Part shown: piece after piece, positions 43,222-51,681 of the stretch
Position numbering within the stretch: position 1 is the stretch's first letter
Layout: each line of letters starts with the position of its first letter
Assembly (NCBI GenBank): GCA_016124635.1
Contig: WGNJ01000015.1
Span: forward strand, 248,001-312,000
Origin: Alphaproteobacteria bacterium
GTDB lineage: Bacteria; Pseudomonadota; Alphaproteobacteria; Micropepsales; Micropepsaceae
Length of the DNA stretch: 64,000 nt
Reading direction: 5' to 3'
Notes under the pieces: model-generated
Told to the model about the DNA's origin: nothing
Databases searched by the model: none
What the model saw: the letters and a program-made list of their open reading frames with translations, nothing else
Made by a program: the position numbers and the translations under genes

Positions 43222-46200
43222 GCGCGTCGAGCCCAGGCACGGCATCAAATCGCGGCAATCGAGAGACTGCCGCGATGGACGGTGCCGGCCTCGGCGCGAC
43301 GGAAGAATCATTCGAAGCCGATATCGTCGGCGTCGACGTCATCGGCTTCTCGCGCTTCACGCAAGGTCTGATCGACCGCAAGGGTGCGGGCGCCGCCGAA
43401 GAAGTTCGAGACATTCTGGATATCGGCTTTCGCGCGGTATCCGACCGCTTGAAGGATCAAGGCTTTGTCGCCGTCGACTCGCTGGGTGACGGTATCTTGC
43501 TGGTGCGTCCCAGATCGGCGAGCGACGGCGCATTGCCGCAAACGGCTCGCGCTGCAGAACAAGCATTTTCCGCGGCGTTGCGAAACCTGCGTGTACGTGC
43601 GGCTCATGCCTCCGGACGAATAAGCCTTTGCAAGGTCGGCGGCCTGCAACAGCGCTGGGACGTCGTAGCGACGGGCGCGGGAATTGAGGCGCTCCATGCG
43701 GCAATGCGGCACAAGCGCGAGCTCGAGCCGGTCAGATCTGCGACGGCAGACGCCGAAGTGACGCCGACCGTGAAGGTCGTTCAAAGCAACAACCGGGCGA
43801 TTTCCGAAATCCGCCGCCTGGCTGTCGCCTTCGTCGCCCTCAAGCCCACTCCGGAGATGCTGGCGGCTCCGCTTGCCATGCTGCAGGACATCGCAAGTCT
43901 TGGCCAAAGGCTGGCTGAAGCGTGCGGCGGCCACTTGGAAAAGATCACGCACGACGACAAGGGCCTCCTTCTTGATTTCGCCTTTGCCCGGACACGCGAC
44001 GTCGGCATCACCGCGCTCGACAGTGCGCTCGACTTCATCCTCGACCTCAAGCCGTTGCTCGCAAAGCGGGGCTTCGCTCCGCAGTTCGGTCTTTCGGAGG
44101 GATACGTCTATCGAGGCACTCTGGAGTTGGGAGAGCGCGCGATCCCGATCGTGCACGGGCCGGCCGTCAACCTTGGAGCAAAACTCGCGGCAGCCGGCCA
44201 AGGAGACATCGCCCTCGACTGGTCCTCCGCCAAGACACTCGTTGGACGATTTCGCGACTTTACGGCTGGAGTCGAGCATGCCCTGCCCAATAGGCTCACC
44301 TATGTCGCTTTTGAACTCGGCAATACGATGCCGCGCCAGGCGACGAAGGAAAGAAGAGCCGAATTCACCGGGCGCGCGGCCGAGCGCGATCTCATAATCG
44401 ATCAGTTCGCGAAACTTGACCAAGGCCGGGGCGGTCTCCTCCTCCTTTCAGCCCCCGCAGGCATGGGAAAGACGGCGCTGCTGCGAAGCCTGCACGGATC
44501 GGTCGGACCGAACACCGTCGGATACTGGCTATCGGCCGATCCTCGCCGCACGACGGAATACATGTCGCTATGGCAAGACCTCGCCCCCCAGATCATCAAG
44601 AGACTCAAGGCTTCCGATCCCGCTGCGCTCGCCGATGCATTGGCCGCCGATGGTATTGCGGAGGACCTCCACGCGGTTCTCGATGATGTCGCGCCGGGCA
44701 ATGGCTTTGCGCGCGAGCCGCGCCTCGCCGAGTTCGAAGGCGTTGCGCGCCACGAGCTGTTGGACCGCGCCCTCGTTGCGATGATGCGGGCGGCGGCAAG
44801 CAAGGCACCGACTCTGGTTTGCCTGGACGACGCTCACTGGTACGACGACGCCTCGCTACGGTCGCTCGCCGAAGCGTTGCGAAAGTCGCCGCATCTGCTC
44901 GTTTTGCTCGCGCATCGAAGCGGACGGTACGCCGCGTTGGAGCAGTTGCAGCAAGCCTGTTCGGAGATGGACAGAACGACGATCACCTTGGGGCCGTTGC
45001 CGGCCGACGACATCATACGAATCGCATCGTCCGCCAGCCCAATCCTCGCCGAAAATACCGACATTCTCGAGCAAGTATTCAACCTGTCCGGCGGCAGCCC
45101 CTTCCACGCCGAACAGCTGGCTCACCTATTCCAGGATCGCATTGCGAAGTCGGTCACGAATCTCGCTCGCGATCTCGCGGCCGATCCGAAAATGATCGAT
45201 CACGTTCTCGGCGAACGTCTATACGGATTGACGCCGGTCGAAACGCAGATCATCCGCACCTTGTCGATCTTCGACCGACCCATCACGAGCGAGGCAGCCG
45301 GCGCGTTGATCCACGCCCCAGCCAATGTCACTCAAGATTCGATTGCGCGCCTCGCCGCCAACGCCTTCATTTCAGTGGCGGACACGAACGCGTTGACGAT
45401 GAAGAACAGGCTTCTCGCCGACGCAGTCGTTGTCCACACGCCACCCCGCGAATTGCGCCTCCTTCACGCGGGAGCGGCACGCTTCGCCGCACGGCAGCGC
45501 GCCACACGGCAGGACACGACTGTCTCCGACGCAATCCTTGGCCACCACTGGTTAGAGGCCGGTGAGAGCGGACGCGCATCCGTGAGCTTCGGTAAAGCAG
45601 CCGACGACGTTCTGTACGCCGGCGCCCCCGAACTTGCGATTGAATTCTATCAGCAAGCGATCGCGGTATTACCGAAGGTCGTTCGCGATAGCGGCGCACG
45701 CGCCGCCGGCTGGCACGCGGGAACGGCGGTTGCCTATTGGACGAACGGCAAGATGCACCAGGCGAACGATCACGCGGCGCGCGCCCTTGCCCTGATCGAC
45801 GCTCGCATTGGCGGGCCTATTTGGTTGCCGCCAATTGTCCGCAAAACGATCGCAAGAACGCGCCGCATTGCCATGGCGCTGACGCCGCTTCGCGAGCGGG
45901 CCATTCCGCACGCATTGCGCGCACCGCTCGTCACATTGAGCGCAATCAGAGCCGAGATGGCGTTCTTCTCGGCCGAAGTCCCAACCGTGGTCAGCGCCTC
46001 TGCCTCCATCGGCGCTTTTGCCTCGGCGCCGCGTCTGCGCGCACGAGCAAGAGCACGCGCCAATCTTTTCCTGGGCTACACCCTTGCCCAAGCAGGCTTG
46101 ACCGATGCCGCCCACCGCACGTGGGACGCCGCCCGCGACATTGGAAGAGCGGCCGGCGACTCCGTCGCTTCGTCGCACGGTTACCTCGGCGAAGCGATTT

Positions 46201-46961
46201 GGCACATGAGCTTCGGACGCTGGAGCAAGGCGCAAGAGCTTTTGGAGGCCGCCCGAGAGCTATTCGGCGACGTTGCCGACCCCGCCTATCACAAGTTCGT
46301 CGAGACGCTGCTCGCCTTTATCTCGTATTTCCGCGGCGACTGGCAGGCTTGCCTTGATCGCTACACGGCGCTGCGTCTGGTCGGCGAAAAGCAGAGAAAC
46401 CTGTCGACCGAAGCTTGGGGTTACTACGGCGCGGCTGGTGCGCTGATCGTCCCCGGCAGGCTCGATGAAGCCGGCGCTCTGTTGCTCAAAGCTGAAGAAC
46501 TCGTTCGCGATATGCCGGATGTTCAGTCGCAAGTGATCTGCGCCGGGCTGCGAACCCAGATCGAATTCGCGCAAGGTCGCTTCGAGAGCGCTTTCGACGC
46601 CGCCTCGAAGTGCCTCGCCCTAGCGCGGTCGATGCCCGCGAACAACTTTGGCTCGCTTGAAGGGTTTGCGGCGCCAGCGGAGATCTTCGCTCGCCTTGTC
46701 GGAAGTACGGGCGTTTCAGATCCAATCCGCGCAAGCGCGCGAGCCAACGTCAAGCCCGCCCTGAAAGTCCTGAGCCGCTTCTCAAGGGCACACCCGATCG
46801 CTCGACCGCGCTTGCTTCTTTGCAAGGCGATCGCGGCTGAACTTGAGGGCCGCCGCGACCAAGCTTTGCAAAGTCTACGGCAAGGCGTGGCGCTCGCCGA
46901 TTCACTCGAAATGACATTTGAACGCCAAAAACTTGAACGCGAACTTGAGGCTATTTCATGA
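43218..46961 (+). CDS. Soluble-adenylyl-cyclase-like protein: two cyclase domains, AAA/NTPase, TPR-like tail
   Basis: A 1247-residue cytosolic protein with the architecture of mammalian sAC (ADCY10). Cyclase domain 1 (about 33-170) carries both metal-site Asp positions: Asp40 in 'IVGVDVIGFSRF' and Asp91 in 'SLGDGILLV'. Cyclase domain 2 (about 197-370) has 'GGHLEKITHDDKGLLLDF', with Lys242 at the adenine-contact position, and 'VNLGAKLAAAGQGDIALD', with the transition-state Asn318 kept but the partner Arg replaced by Lys322. A NTPase domain follows: Walker A 'SAPAGMGKTALL' (Lys418) and Walker B 'LVCLDDAHW' (533-541). The rest (about 790-1240) is helical and TPR-like. It starts with GTG overlapping the upstream stop and ends overlapping the next ATG, so all three genes are coupled. 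Confidence 0.85.
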   Translation: MSASSPGTASNRGNRETAAMDGAGLGATEESFEADIVGVDVIGFSRFTQGLIDRKGAGAAEEVRDILDIGFRAVSDRLKDQGFVAVDSLGDGILLVRPRSASDGALPQTARAAEQAFSAALRNLRVRAAHASGRISLCKVGGLQQRWDVVATGAGIEALHAAMRHKRELEPVRSATADAEVTPTVKVVQSNNRAISEIRRLAVAFVALKPTPEMLAAPLAMLQDIASLGQRLAEACGGHLEKITHDDKGLLLDFAFARTRDVGITALDSALDFILDLKPLLAKRGFAPQFGLSEGYVYRGTLELGERAIPIVHGPAVNLGAKLAAAGQGDIALDWSSAKTLVGRFRDFTAGVEHALPNRLTYVAFELGNTMPRQATKERRAEFTGRAAERDLIIDQFAKLDQGRGGLLLLSAPAGMGKTALLRSLHGSVGPNTVGYWLSADPRRTTEYMSLWQDLAPQIIKRLKASDPAALADALAADGIAEDLHAVLDDVAPGNGFAREPRLAEFEGVARHELLDRALVAMMRAAASKAPTLVCLDDAHWYDDASLRSLAEALRKSPHLLVLLAHRSGRYAALEQLQQACSEMDRTTITLGPLPADDIIRIASSASPILAENTDILEQVFNLSGGSPFHAEQLAHLFQDRIAKSVTNLARDLAADPKMIDHVLGERLYGLTPVETQIIRTLSIFDRPITSEAAGALIHAPANVTQDSIARLAANAFISVADTNALTMKNRLLADAVVVHTPPRELRLLHAGAARFAARQRATRQDTTVSDAILGHHWLEAGESGRASVSFGKAADDVLYAGAPELAIEFYQQAIAVLPKVVRDSGARAAGWHAGTAVAYWTNGKMHQANDHAARALALIDARIGGPIWLPPIVRKTIARTRRIAMALTPLRERAIPHALRAPLVTLSAIRAEMAFFSAEVPTVVSASASIGAFASAPRLRARARARANLFLGYTLAQAGLTDAAHRTWDAARDIGRAAGDSVASSHGYLGEAIWHMSFGRWSKAQELLEAARELFGDVADPAYHKFVETLLAFISYFRGDWQACLDRYTALRLVGEKQRNLSTEAWGYYGAAGALIVPGRLDEAGALLLKAEELVRDMPDVQSQVICAGLRTQIEFAQGRFESAFDAASKCLALARSMPANNFGSLEGFAAPAEIFARLVGSTGVSDPIRASARANVKPALKVLSRFSRAHPIARPRLLLCKAIAAELEGRRDQALQSLRQGVALADSLEMTFERQKLERELEAIS

Positions 46962-47917
46962 ACAAGCCCCTTCCCATTTTCGCCGAAGGTCCGTCGAACG
47001 TCGTCAAGCGCCTGCCATATGTCGGCTACGACGCGACACTTCAGGGCTTCGTATTCCAATCGAACCGTCAGTTGCTGCAGCACGTTTGCGACGAGATGAT
47101 CAACGCGCCGACGGGAGGCGCGGTCAAATTCCGCGCCGTCAGCTCACATGTCTTCCTGACCGCGCTTTACCAGCCGCGCGTGCAATCCGACGACCCCATC
47201 GACAGAACGACGGGCTATGTCGAAGAAATCGATCTCGCGTTTTGGATTTTGGCGTTCGGCGGCAAGACGGATGACCTGCTCGGATGGCGTCTGCGCTGGC
47301 TCCCGGTTTGGCTCTTCGTCGACACCGGCTCGGCAATTGCGGCCGGGCGGGAGGTCTTCGGTTATCCGAAACACCAGGCGTCGTTCACACGCCCCATCAA
47401 TGCGCCGCCCGACGATGCCAAGGTCACCGTCAAGACGCTGGCGTTCGTCAACTCCGGACCCGACGAGCGCGCCCGAGAATGGCCGCTTGTTTCTCTCGAA
47501 CCCGTCGACCCGAGTGCCCAACACAGCACTTCCAAACCGACGGTTCTGGATCAAGTGGCCGCGGCGCTACGCGAGTTTCTCGAAGGTCACCCAAGCACGC
47601 TCGGTGGCAGCGGCAATGTGTTCGAGAATCTCGCTTTGCCGTTCGTCAACATGCCGATGATCTTCCTAAAGCAGTTTCGCGACATTCACATGCCTGGCCG
47701 CGCCTGCTTTCAGGCGGTGACGACCGTTCCCGTTGAATCGCGCCACATCGGCGACGTTGGGTTCTTTCCGACGCGCTATCGCTTGACGATCAACAAAGCC
47801 AAGAGCCATCCGCTCGAAGAGGTCCTCGGCCTGCAGTCGGGCCAAGAGTCCGAATTCGGTTTCTGGCTCATTCAAGATTTCTACGTCGGCTTCGGCGAGA
47901 CGCTTTGGCAGGCCTAG
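46958..47917 (+). CDS. Acetoacetate-decarboxylase-superfamily protein
   Basis: A 319-residue protein of the ADC fold. The key segment 'AAGREVFGYPKHQASFTRP' matches the Schiff-base region of acetoacetate decarboxylase. The catalytic Lys of Y-P-K is present, but the second Lys that lowers its pKa is replaced by His. Other members of the superfamily with altered active sites catalyse aldol or retro-aldol and dehydration chemistry, so decarboxylation cannot be assumed. The C-terminus 'FWLIQDFYVGFGETLWQA' has no parallel that I recognise. Its ATG overlaps the TGA of the cyclase-like gene (46958-46961). It is last in the operon and convergent (4-bp gap) with the host-attachment gene. Confidence 0.75.
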   Translation: MNKPLPIFAEGPSNVVKRLPYVGYDATLQGFVFQSNRQLLQHVCDEMINAPTGGAVKFRAVSSHVFLTALYQPRVQSDDPIDRTTGYVEEIDLAFWILAFGGKTDDLLGWRLRWLPVWLFVDTGSAIAAGREVFGYPKHQASFTRPINAPPDDAKVTVKTLAFVNSGPDERAREWPLVSLEPVDPSAQHSTSKPTVLDQVAAALREFLEGHPSTLGGSGNVFENLALPFVNMPMIFLKQFRDIHMPGRACFQAVTTVPVESRHIGDVGFFPTRYRLTINKAKSHPLEEVLGLQSGQESEFGFWLIQDFYVGFGETLWQA

Positions 47918-47921
47918 GCAC

Positions 47922-48362
47922 CTACGCCGTCAACAGCCGCTCGATCTCATGGATCGGATGCTTGGTCAGGTCCTTCGCAACCTCATCAACGATCGCTTCC
48001 TTGAGCGCACGGCTGAAGCTATCGCGCAGCACGGCGAGCGTTCGGGGCGGTGCCACGACGACGAGGCGCCCGATCTCGTCCGCCTGTCGGTGACGCTCGA
48101 CGGCCGCCGCAACCTCTCTTGCGTGCTCTTTCTCGGCACGATCATGCCAGTCGGTTTGCTCGACGGTCGCGTGTCGCCCGCTCGCCCGATCGGATACCCG
48201 GCCGGGCCGATCCGTGCCCATCTCCGCCGTGCGCGGTACTGGATCAGCGTCGACTTGCTCGACAAGCTTCAAGCTCGAGGCCGTCGCATCGCCCACCTTG
48301 CGCAAAATGAGCCCCTTGCGCCCGTCGGCCACCACCACCCAAGTTCCGATTCTTAGGTCCAT
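47922..48362 (-). CDS. Host attachment family protein (baeRF-like)
   Basis: A 146-residue protein of the 'protein required for attachment to host cells' family. It opens 'MDLRIGTWVVVADGRKGLIL'. A basic, Asp/Arg-rich linker follows, then 'DEIGRLVVVAPPRTLAVLRD' and 'VAKDLTKHPIHEIERLL', which are the conserved end blocks. The fold is related to eRF1 domain 2 (baeRF). The name comes from Agrobacterium; a role in host attachment outside it is unproven. The frame is open to 48428, but ATG at 48362 gives the family start. It follows the DUF3775 gene by 31 bp on the same strand. Confidence 0.75.
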   Translation of the reverse strand: MDLRIGTWVVVADGRKGLILRKVGDATASSLKLVEQVDADPVPRTAEMGTDRPGRVSDRASGRHATVEQTDWHDRAEKEHAREVAAAVERHRQADEIGRLVVVAPPRTLAVLRDSFSRALKEAIVDEVAKDLTKHPIHEIERLLTA

Positions 48363-48393
48363 CTCACGAATCTCGGTGCCTACAGGCGCGCCA

Positions 48394-48864
48394 TCAGTTT
48401 TCGGATATCTCGTATCCGAGTGCAGCAAGGCCTTTCACGATCGCGTCCGACAACATCGGGTTTTCGGCAAGCTGCAGGATGATCTCGTCGGACGGCAACG
48501 CACGCGCAGCCCCGAGCGCTTCGTCCCAATTGCTGTGGTCCCCTTCCCCGACCCAAGCGAGGGCCAGAAGCTCGGCGAGCTCTTCGGACGTCAAGCCGTC
48601 GAGAACGTCCGCGAATTCTTCTTCCTCGTCGGCGTCCTCGTCCTCGTCGATATCGTCCTCCTCCACGTCTTCGCCCGATGCGGCAACGACGATCATTTCT
48701 TCATCGTCCTCGTCCGCGTCGAGCTCGTCTTCTTCGATTTCGTCGTCGCCCTCATCGAGTTCCTCATCGACGACGTCATCGTCATCCACGACGAACTCGT
48801 ATTCGCGAGCACGCTCGATAATGGCCTTCAAGGTCTCAAGCGGCATTGTGATCGTCGCGCGCAT
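48394..48864 (-). CDS. DUF3775 protein with hyperacidic insertion
   Basis: A 156-residue protein. The C-terminal half (about 90-156) matches DUF3775: 'LTSEELAELLALAWVGEGDH', then 'NWDEALGAARAL' and 'NPMLSDAIVKGLAALGY'. Between a short N-terminal helix (about 1-23) and this domain lies a tract of about 60 residues that is more than half Asp and Glu. On DNA it is a degenerate run of GAC/GAG codons. That tract is probably disordered and much longer than needed for the family. The ribosome site AGGGAG is good. Function is unknown. A -35-like TTGACA lies about 65 bases upstream on the minus strand, without a clear -10. Confidence 0.7.
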   Translation of the reverse strand: MRATITMPLETLKAIIERAREYEFVVDDDDVVDEELDEGDDEIEEDELDADEDDEEMIVVAASGEDVEEDDIDEDEDADEEEEFADVLDGLTSEELAELLALAWVGEGDHSNWDEALGAARALPSDEIILQLAENPMLSDAIVKGLAALGYEISEN

Positions 48865-48950
48865 GAAAGGTCTCCCTAAATCAAAGCTTAGTTAGTACTG
48901 AGGGCGTCCATCGAATTTGATTCTTGTCAAGGTGCGGCGACAACCGGCAG

Positions 48951-51278
48951 TCATGAGCGATGCCTAGGTTTTGCCCTGCGCTGCAATTCCGCCTGCTTCT
49001 CGCGCATCCGTTCCGCCTCGCGATAGGCCTGCGCCATTCCGGATCGATACTGCGGCGGCGTCGCCTGCGTGCGTACAGCATACCAGGCGGCGGCCTTGCG
49101 CGTGAAATACGGATCGATCAAATGTGGCCGGGCCAAGGCAACAAGGTCCGCCCGCCTGCACGCAACAATTGTGTTGACTTGCGCTGGTTCCGTGATCGCA
49201 CCGACCGCCATCGTCTTGATGCAGGCAACGTTGCGGATCGCTTCGGCGAATTGCACCTGATACATGCGCCCATAGACCGGCTTTTGTTCCGGGACCGTCT
49301 GTCCCGATGAGGTGCTGACAAGATCACAGCCCGCCTCCTCGAACATCCGCACGATCGTCAATACGTCATCCTCCGTAATTCCGCCAGGTGCCCAATCGCT
49401 CGCGGAGATACGCACCGACATCGGCTTTTCGGTGGGCCATGCATCGCGCATCGCCCGAAACACTTCGAGCGGGTAGCGCGCCCGATTTTCGATCGAACCG
49501 CCATATTCGTCTCGGCGCAGATTCGTCAGAGGCGACAGGAAGCTCGCGAACAGATACCCGTGGGCGCAGTGGAGTTCGAGCATATCGAAGCCCGCCCGGT
49601 CGGCACGTCGTGTGGCCTGCACGAAATCCGCGATGATGCGGTCCATTGCCGCTCGGTCGAGTTCGGCGGGGGGCTGACTGATGCCAGGAAAATAGGGCTG
49701 AGGTGAAGCCGAATAGAGCGGCCAGTTCGCGTCCGCCTCCGCAATGGGCAGGTTTTCTTCTTCCCAGCCGAGTTGCGTCGAACCTTTGCGTCCGGCATGC
49801 CCGAGCTGCATCGCGATCTTAGCGTCGCTGTTCGCATGCACGAAATCCGCGATGCGCGCGAATTCGCGCTCCTGAGCGTCGTTCCAAAGTCCGGTGCAAC
49901 CGAGGGAAATCCGAGCGTCGGCTGACGGACACGTCATCTCTATATAAAGCAGTCCCGCGCCACCCATCGCGCGTGACGTGTAGTGGACGAAGTGCCAGTC
50001 GTTCGGCAGCCCCTCGACGGCCGAATATTGCGCCATCGGCGACACGACGACCCGGTTCGCGAGCTTCATGCCGCGCAGTTGAAGCGGCGTGAACATGGGC
50101 GTCGGCCGCGTCTCACGCACGTCAAAGCCAGTTTCTTCGAAATAGGTCTGGTACCACTCGTCCTCGAACGCGCGGACGAAACCTTCGTCGCGGATGAGAA
50201 GATTGTCCCAGGTAATGCTCTTCGCGCGGCACATGACGACCATCGCAAACTGCATCGGCTTCATGTCGCTCGAGCGCTCCATATGCTCGAACCACGCAAG
50301 ACTGACGTCTGCATTGTGCTGCGTGATCTGCACGTCGGTCCGCCGCGCCTTGTCGTAGGCACGAAACGCATCTTCGATCGATCGTTCGCCATGCACCACA
50401 AGCGCGTCGGATAGAGCGATGGCGCACTCCATCGCCAGCTTCGTGCCTGAACCGATTGAAAAATGCGCCGTCGCCTTGGCGTCGCCCAACAGCACGACGT
50501 TTTTGTGCCACCAGTTCTCGCAAAAGATCCGGGGGAAATTCCGCCACAGCGATCGGTTGGTGACGAGCTTGTGCCCTTCGAGCTCCGCCTCGAAGATCTT
50601 CTCAAGCAGCCGCGCGCTTTCGGCTTCGTCCAATCGATCGAAACCAAGAGCCGCCCACACGCGCGGGCTCATCTCCATGACCCAAGTCGACCAGCCAGGC
50701 TCGTACTGATACGTGTGCGCGCAGATCAATCCCTGCGGCGTTTCCTTGAAGAAGAACGTGAATGCATCGAGCGGCCGCGTCGATCCCATCCAGGCGAACT
50801 TGTTGGTCTTGTGCTCGAGCGAAGGCTTGAACTCCTCACGGTAGAGCTCACGCACACGGCTGTTGATCCCGTCCGCACCGACGATCACGTCGCAATCGCC
50901 GAAGCGCGACAGATCGGCGATATGCGTTTGATAGTGGATCGCGACTCCGAGGTCTTGGCAGCGCTTCTGCAAGATCTGGAGAAGCTTCAACCGCGAGCAC
51001 CCAGCGAACCCGTTGCCGCCGCATCGGGTTTCGGTGCCCTTGTAGCGGACGACGATGTCGTCCCAATACGCGAACGCCTCGCTGATCATCGCGTAGGATT
51101 CGGCGTCGCGGCTCAGAAACTCCTCGAGCGTCTCCTCCGAGAACACGACGCCGAAGCCGAACGTGTCGTCGGCCCAGTTCTGCTCATAGACGTCGATCTG
51201 CCAATCCGGCCGCGCCTTCTTGGTCAGCAGCGCCAGATAAAGCCCGCCCGGCCCGCCGCCGATGACCGCGATCTTCAT
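48951..51278 (-). CDS. Fused flavin monooxygenase / OYE reductase (2-aminobenzoyl-CoA or salicylyl-CoA type)
   Basis: A 775-residue two-domain flavoenzyme. The N-terminal FAD monooxygenase has 'IAVIGGGPGGLYLALLTKKA', 'FGFGVVFSEETLEEFLSR' and the G-D motif 'NVVLLGDAKATAHFSIGSGT'. The C-terminal domain from about 400 is an OYE barrel: 'LANRVVVSPMAQYSAVEGLP', 'IAMQLGHAGRKGST' and 'HCAHGYLFASFLSPLTNLRR'. This fusion is the hallmark of 2-aminobenzoyl-CoA monooxygenase/reductase, which hydroxylates and then reduces the ring of the CoA-bound substrate; salicylyl-CoA 5-hydroxylase homologues share it. It is third in a minus-strand operon with enoyl-CoA hydratase and RidA (7-bp gap, GAGG ribosome site). 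Confidence 0.88.
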   Translation of the reverse strand: MKIAVIGGGPGGLYLALLTKKARPDWQIDVYEQNWADDTFGFGVVFSEETLEEFLSRDAESYAMISEAFAYWDDIVVRYKGTETRCGGNGFAGCSRLKLLQILQKRCQDLGVAIHYQTHIADLSRFGDCDVIVGADGINSRVRELYREEFKPSLEHKTNKFAWMGSTRPLDAFTFFFKETPQGLICAHTYQYEPGWSTWVMEMSPRVWAALGFDRLDEAESARLLEKIFEAELEGHKLVTNRSLWRNFPRIFCENWWHKNVVLLGDAKATAHFSIGSGTKLAMECAIALSDALVVHGERSIEDAFRAYDKARRTDVQITQHNADVSLAWFEHMERSSDMKPMQFAMVVMCRAKSITWDNLLIRDEGFVRAFEDEWYQTYFEETGFDVRETRPTPMFTPLQLRGMKLANRVVVSPMAQYSAVEGLPNDWHFVHYTSRAMGGAGLLYIEMTCPSADARISLGCTGLWNDAQEREFARIADFVHANSDAKIAMQLGHAGRKGSTQLGWEEENLPIAEADANWPLYSASPQPYFPGISQPPAELDRAAMDRIIADFVQATRRADRAGFDMLELHCAHGYLFASFLSPLTNLRRDEYGGSIENRARYPLEVFRAMRDAWPTEKPMSVRISASDWAPGGITEDDVLTIVRMFEEAGCDLVSTSSGQTVPEQKPVYGRMYQVQFAEAIRNVACIKTMAVGAITEPAQVNTIVACRRADLVALARPHLIDPYFTRKAAAWYAVRTQATPPQYRSGMAQAYREAERMREKQAELQRRAKPRHRS

Positions 51279-51285
51279 GCCGCCC

Positions 51286-51678
51286 TCATCTCGGGAGAAC
51301 CGCGGTCGTTTCGATTTCGATCTTGGCCTTCGGCTCGACGAGTCCCGAAACGATGATCACCGACATCGCCGGATAATTGCGGCCCATCAATTCGCGCCAC
51401 GCGGCGCCAAGCTCGGCAAGCGATGAGGAATACTCGTCCCGGCTTGTGATGAACCAAGTCATCCGCGCGATGTGCTCAGGACCCGCTCCGGCTTCGCGCA
51501 GAACCGCCAGCGTGTTCAGGAGCGCTTGCCGGAATTGTCCGCCGAACGAATTCGCCTGGAACGTGCCCGCCTCATCCCAGCCGATTTGCCCCGCCACGAA
51601 GACGACGCGCCCTTCGGCCTCGATGCCGTTCGAATATCCCTTCGGCCGCGGCCATCCTTCCGGCTGCAGAACACGCAT
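51286..51678 (-). CDS. RidA-family enamine/imine deaminase
   Basis: A 130-residue member of the YjgF/YER057c/UK114 family. Landmarks are 'GRVVFVAGQIGWDEAGTFQA', 'FRQALLNTLAVLREAGAG', 'HIARMTWFITSRDEY' and 'MSVIIVSGLVEPKAKIEIET'. The strictly conserved Arg of RidA proper (C-R-A-x-V-A) is replaced by a G-L-V-E-P-K-A-K segment, as in other RidA subfamilies. RidA enzymes hydrolyse enamine/imine intermediates. The ring-reduced product of aminobenzoyl-CoA attack is an enamine, so a pathway role is plausible. It starts 3 bp after the enoyl-CoA hydratase stop. Confidence 0.82.
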   Translation of the reverse strand: MRVLQPEGWPRPKGYSNGIEAEGRVVFVAGQIGWDEAGTFQANSFGGQFRQALLNTLAVLREAGAGPEHIARMTWFITSRDEYSSSLAELGAAWRELMGRNYPAMSVIIVSGLVEPKAKIEIETTAVLPR

Positions 51679-51681
51679 GGC

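Noticed and set aside
48841..48950. TTGACA upstream of the DUF3775 gene, considered as a complete sigma-70 promoter
   Set aside because: No acceptable -10 hexamer at 16-18 bases.
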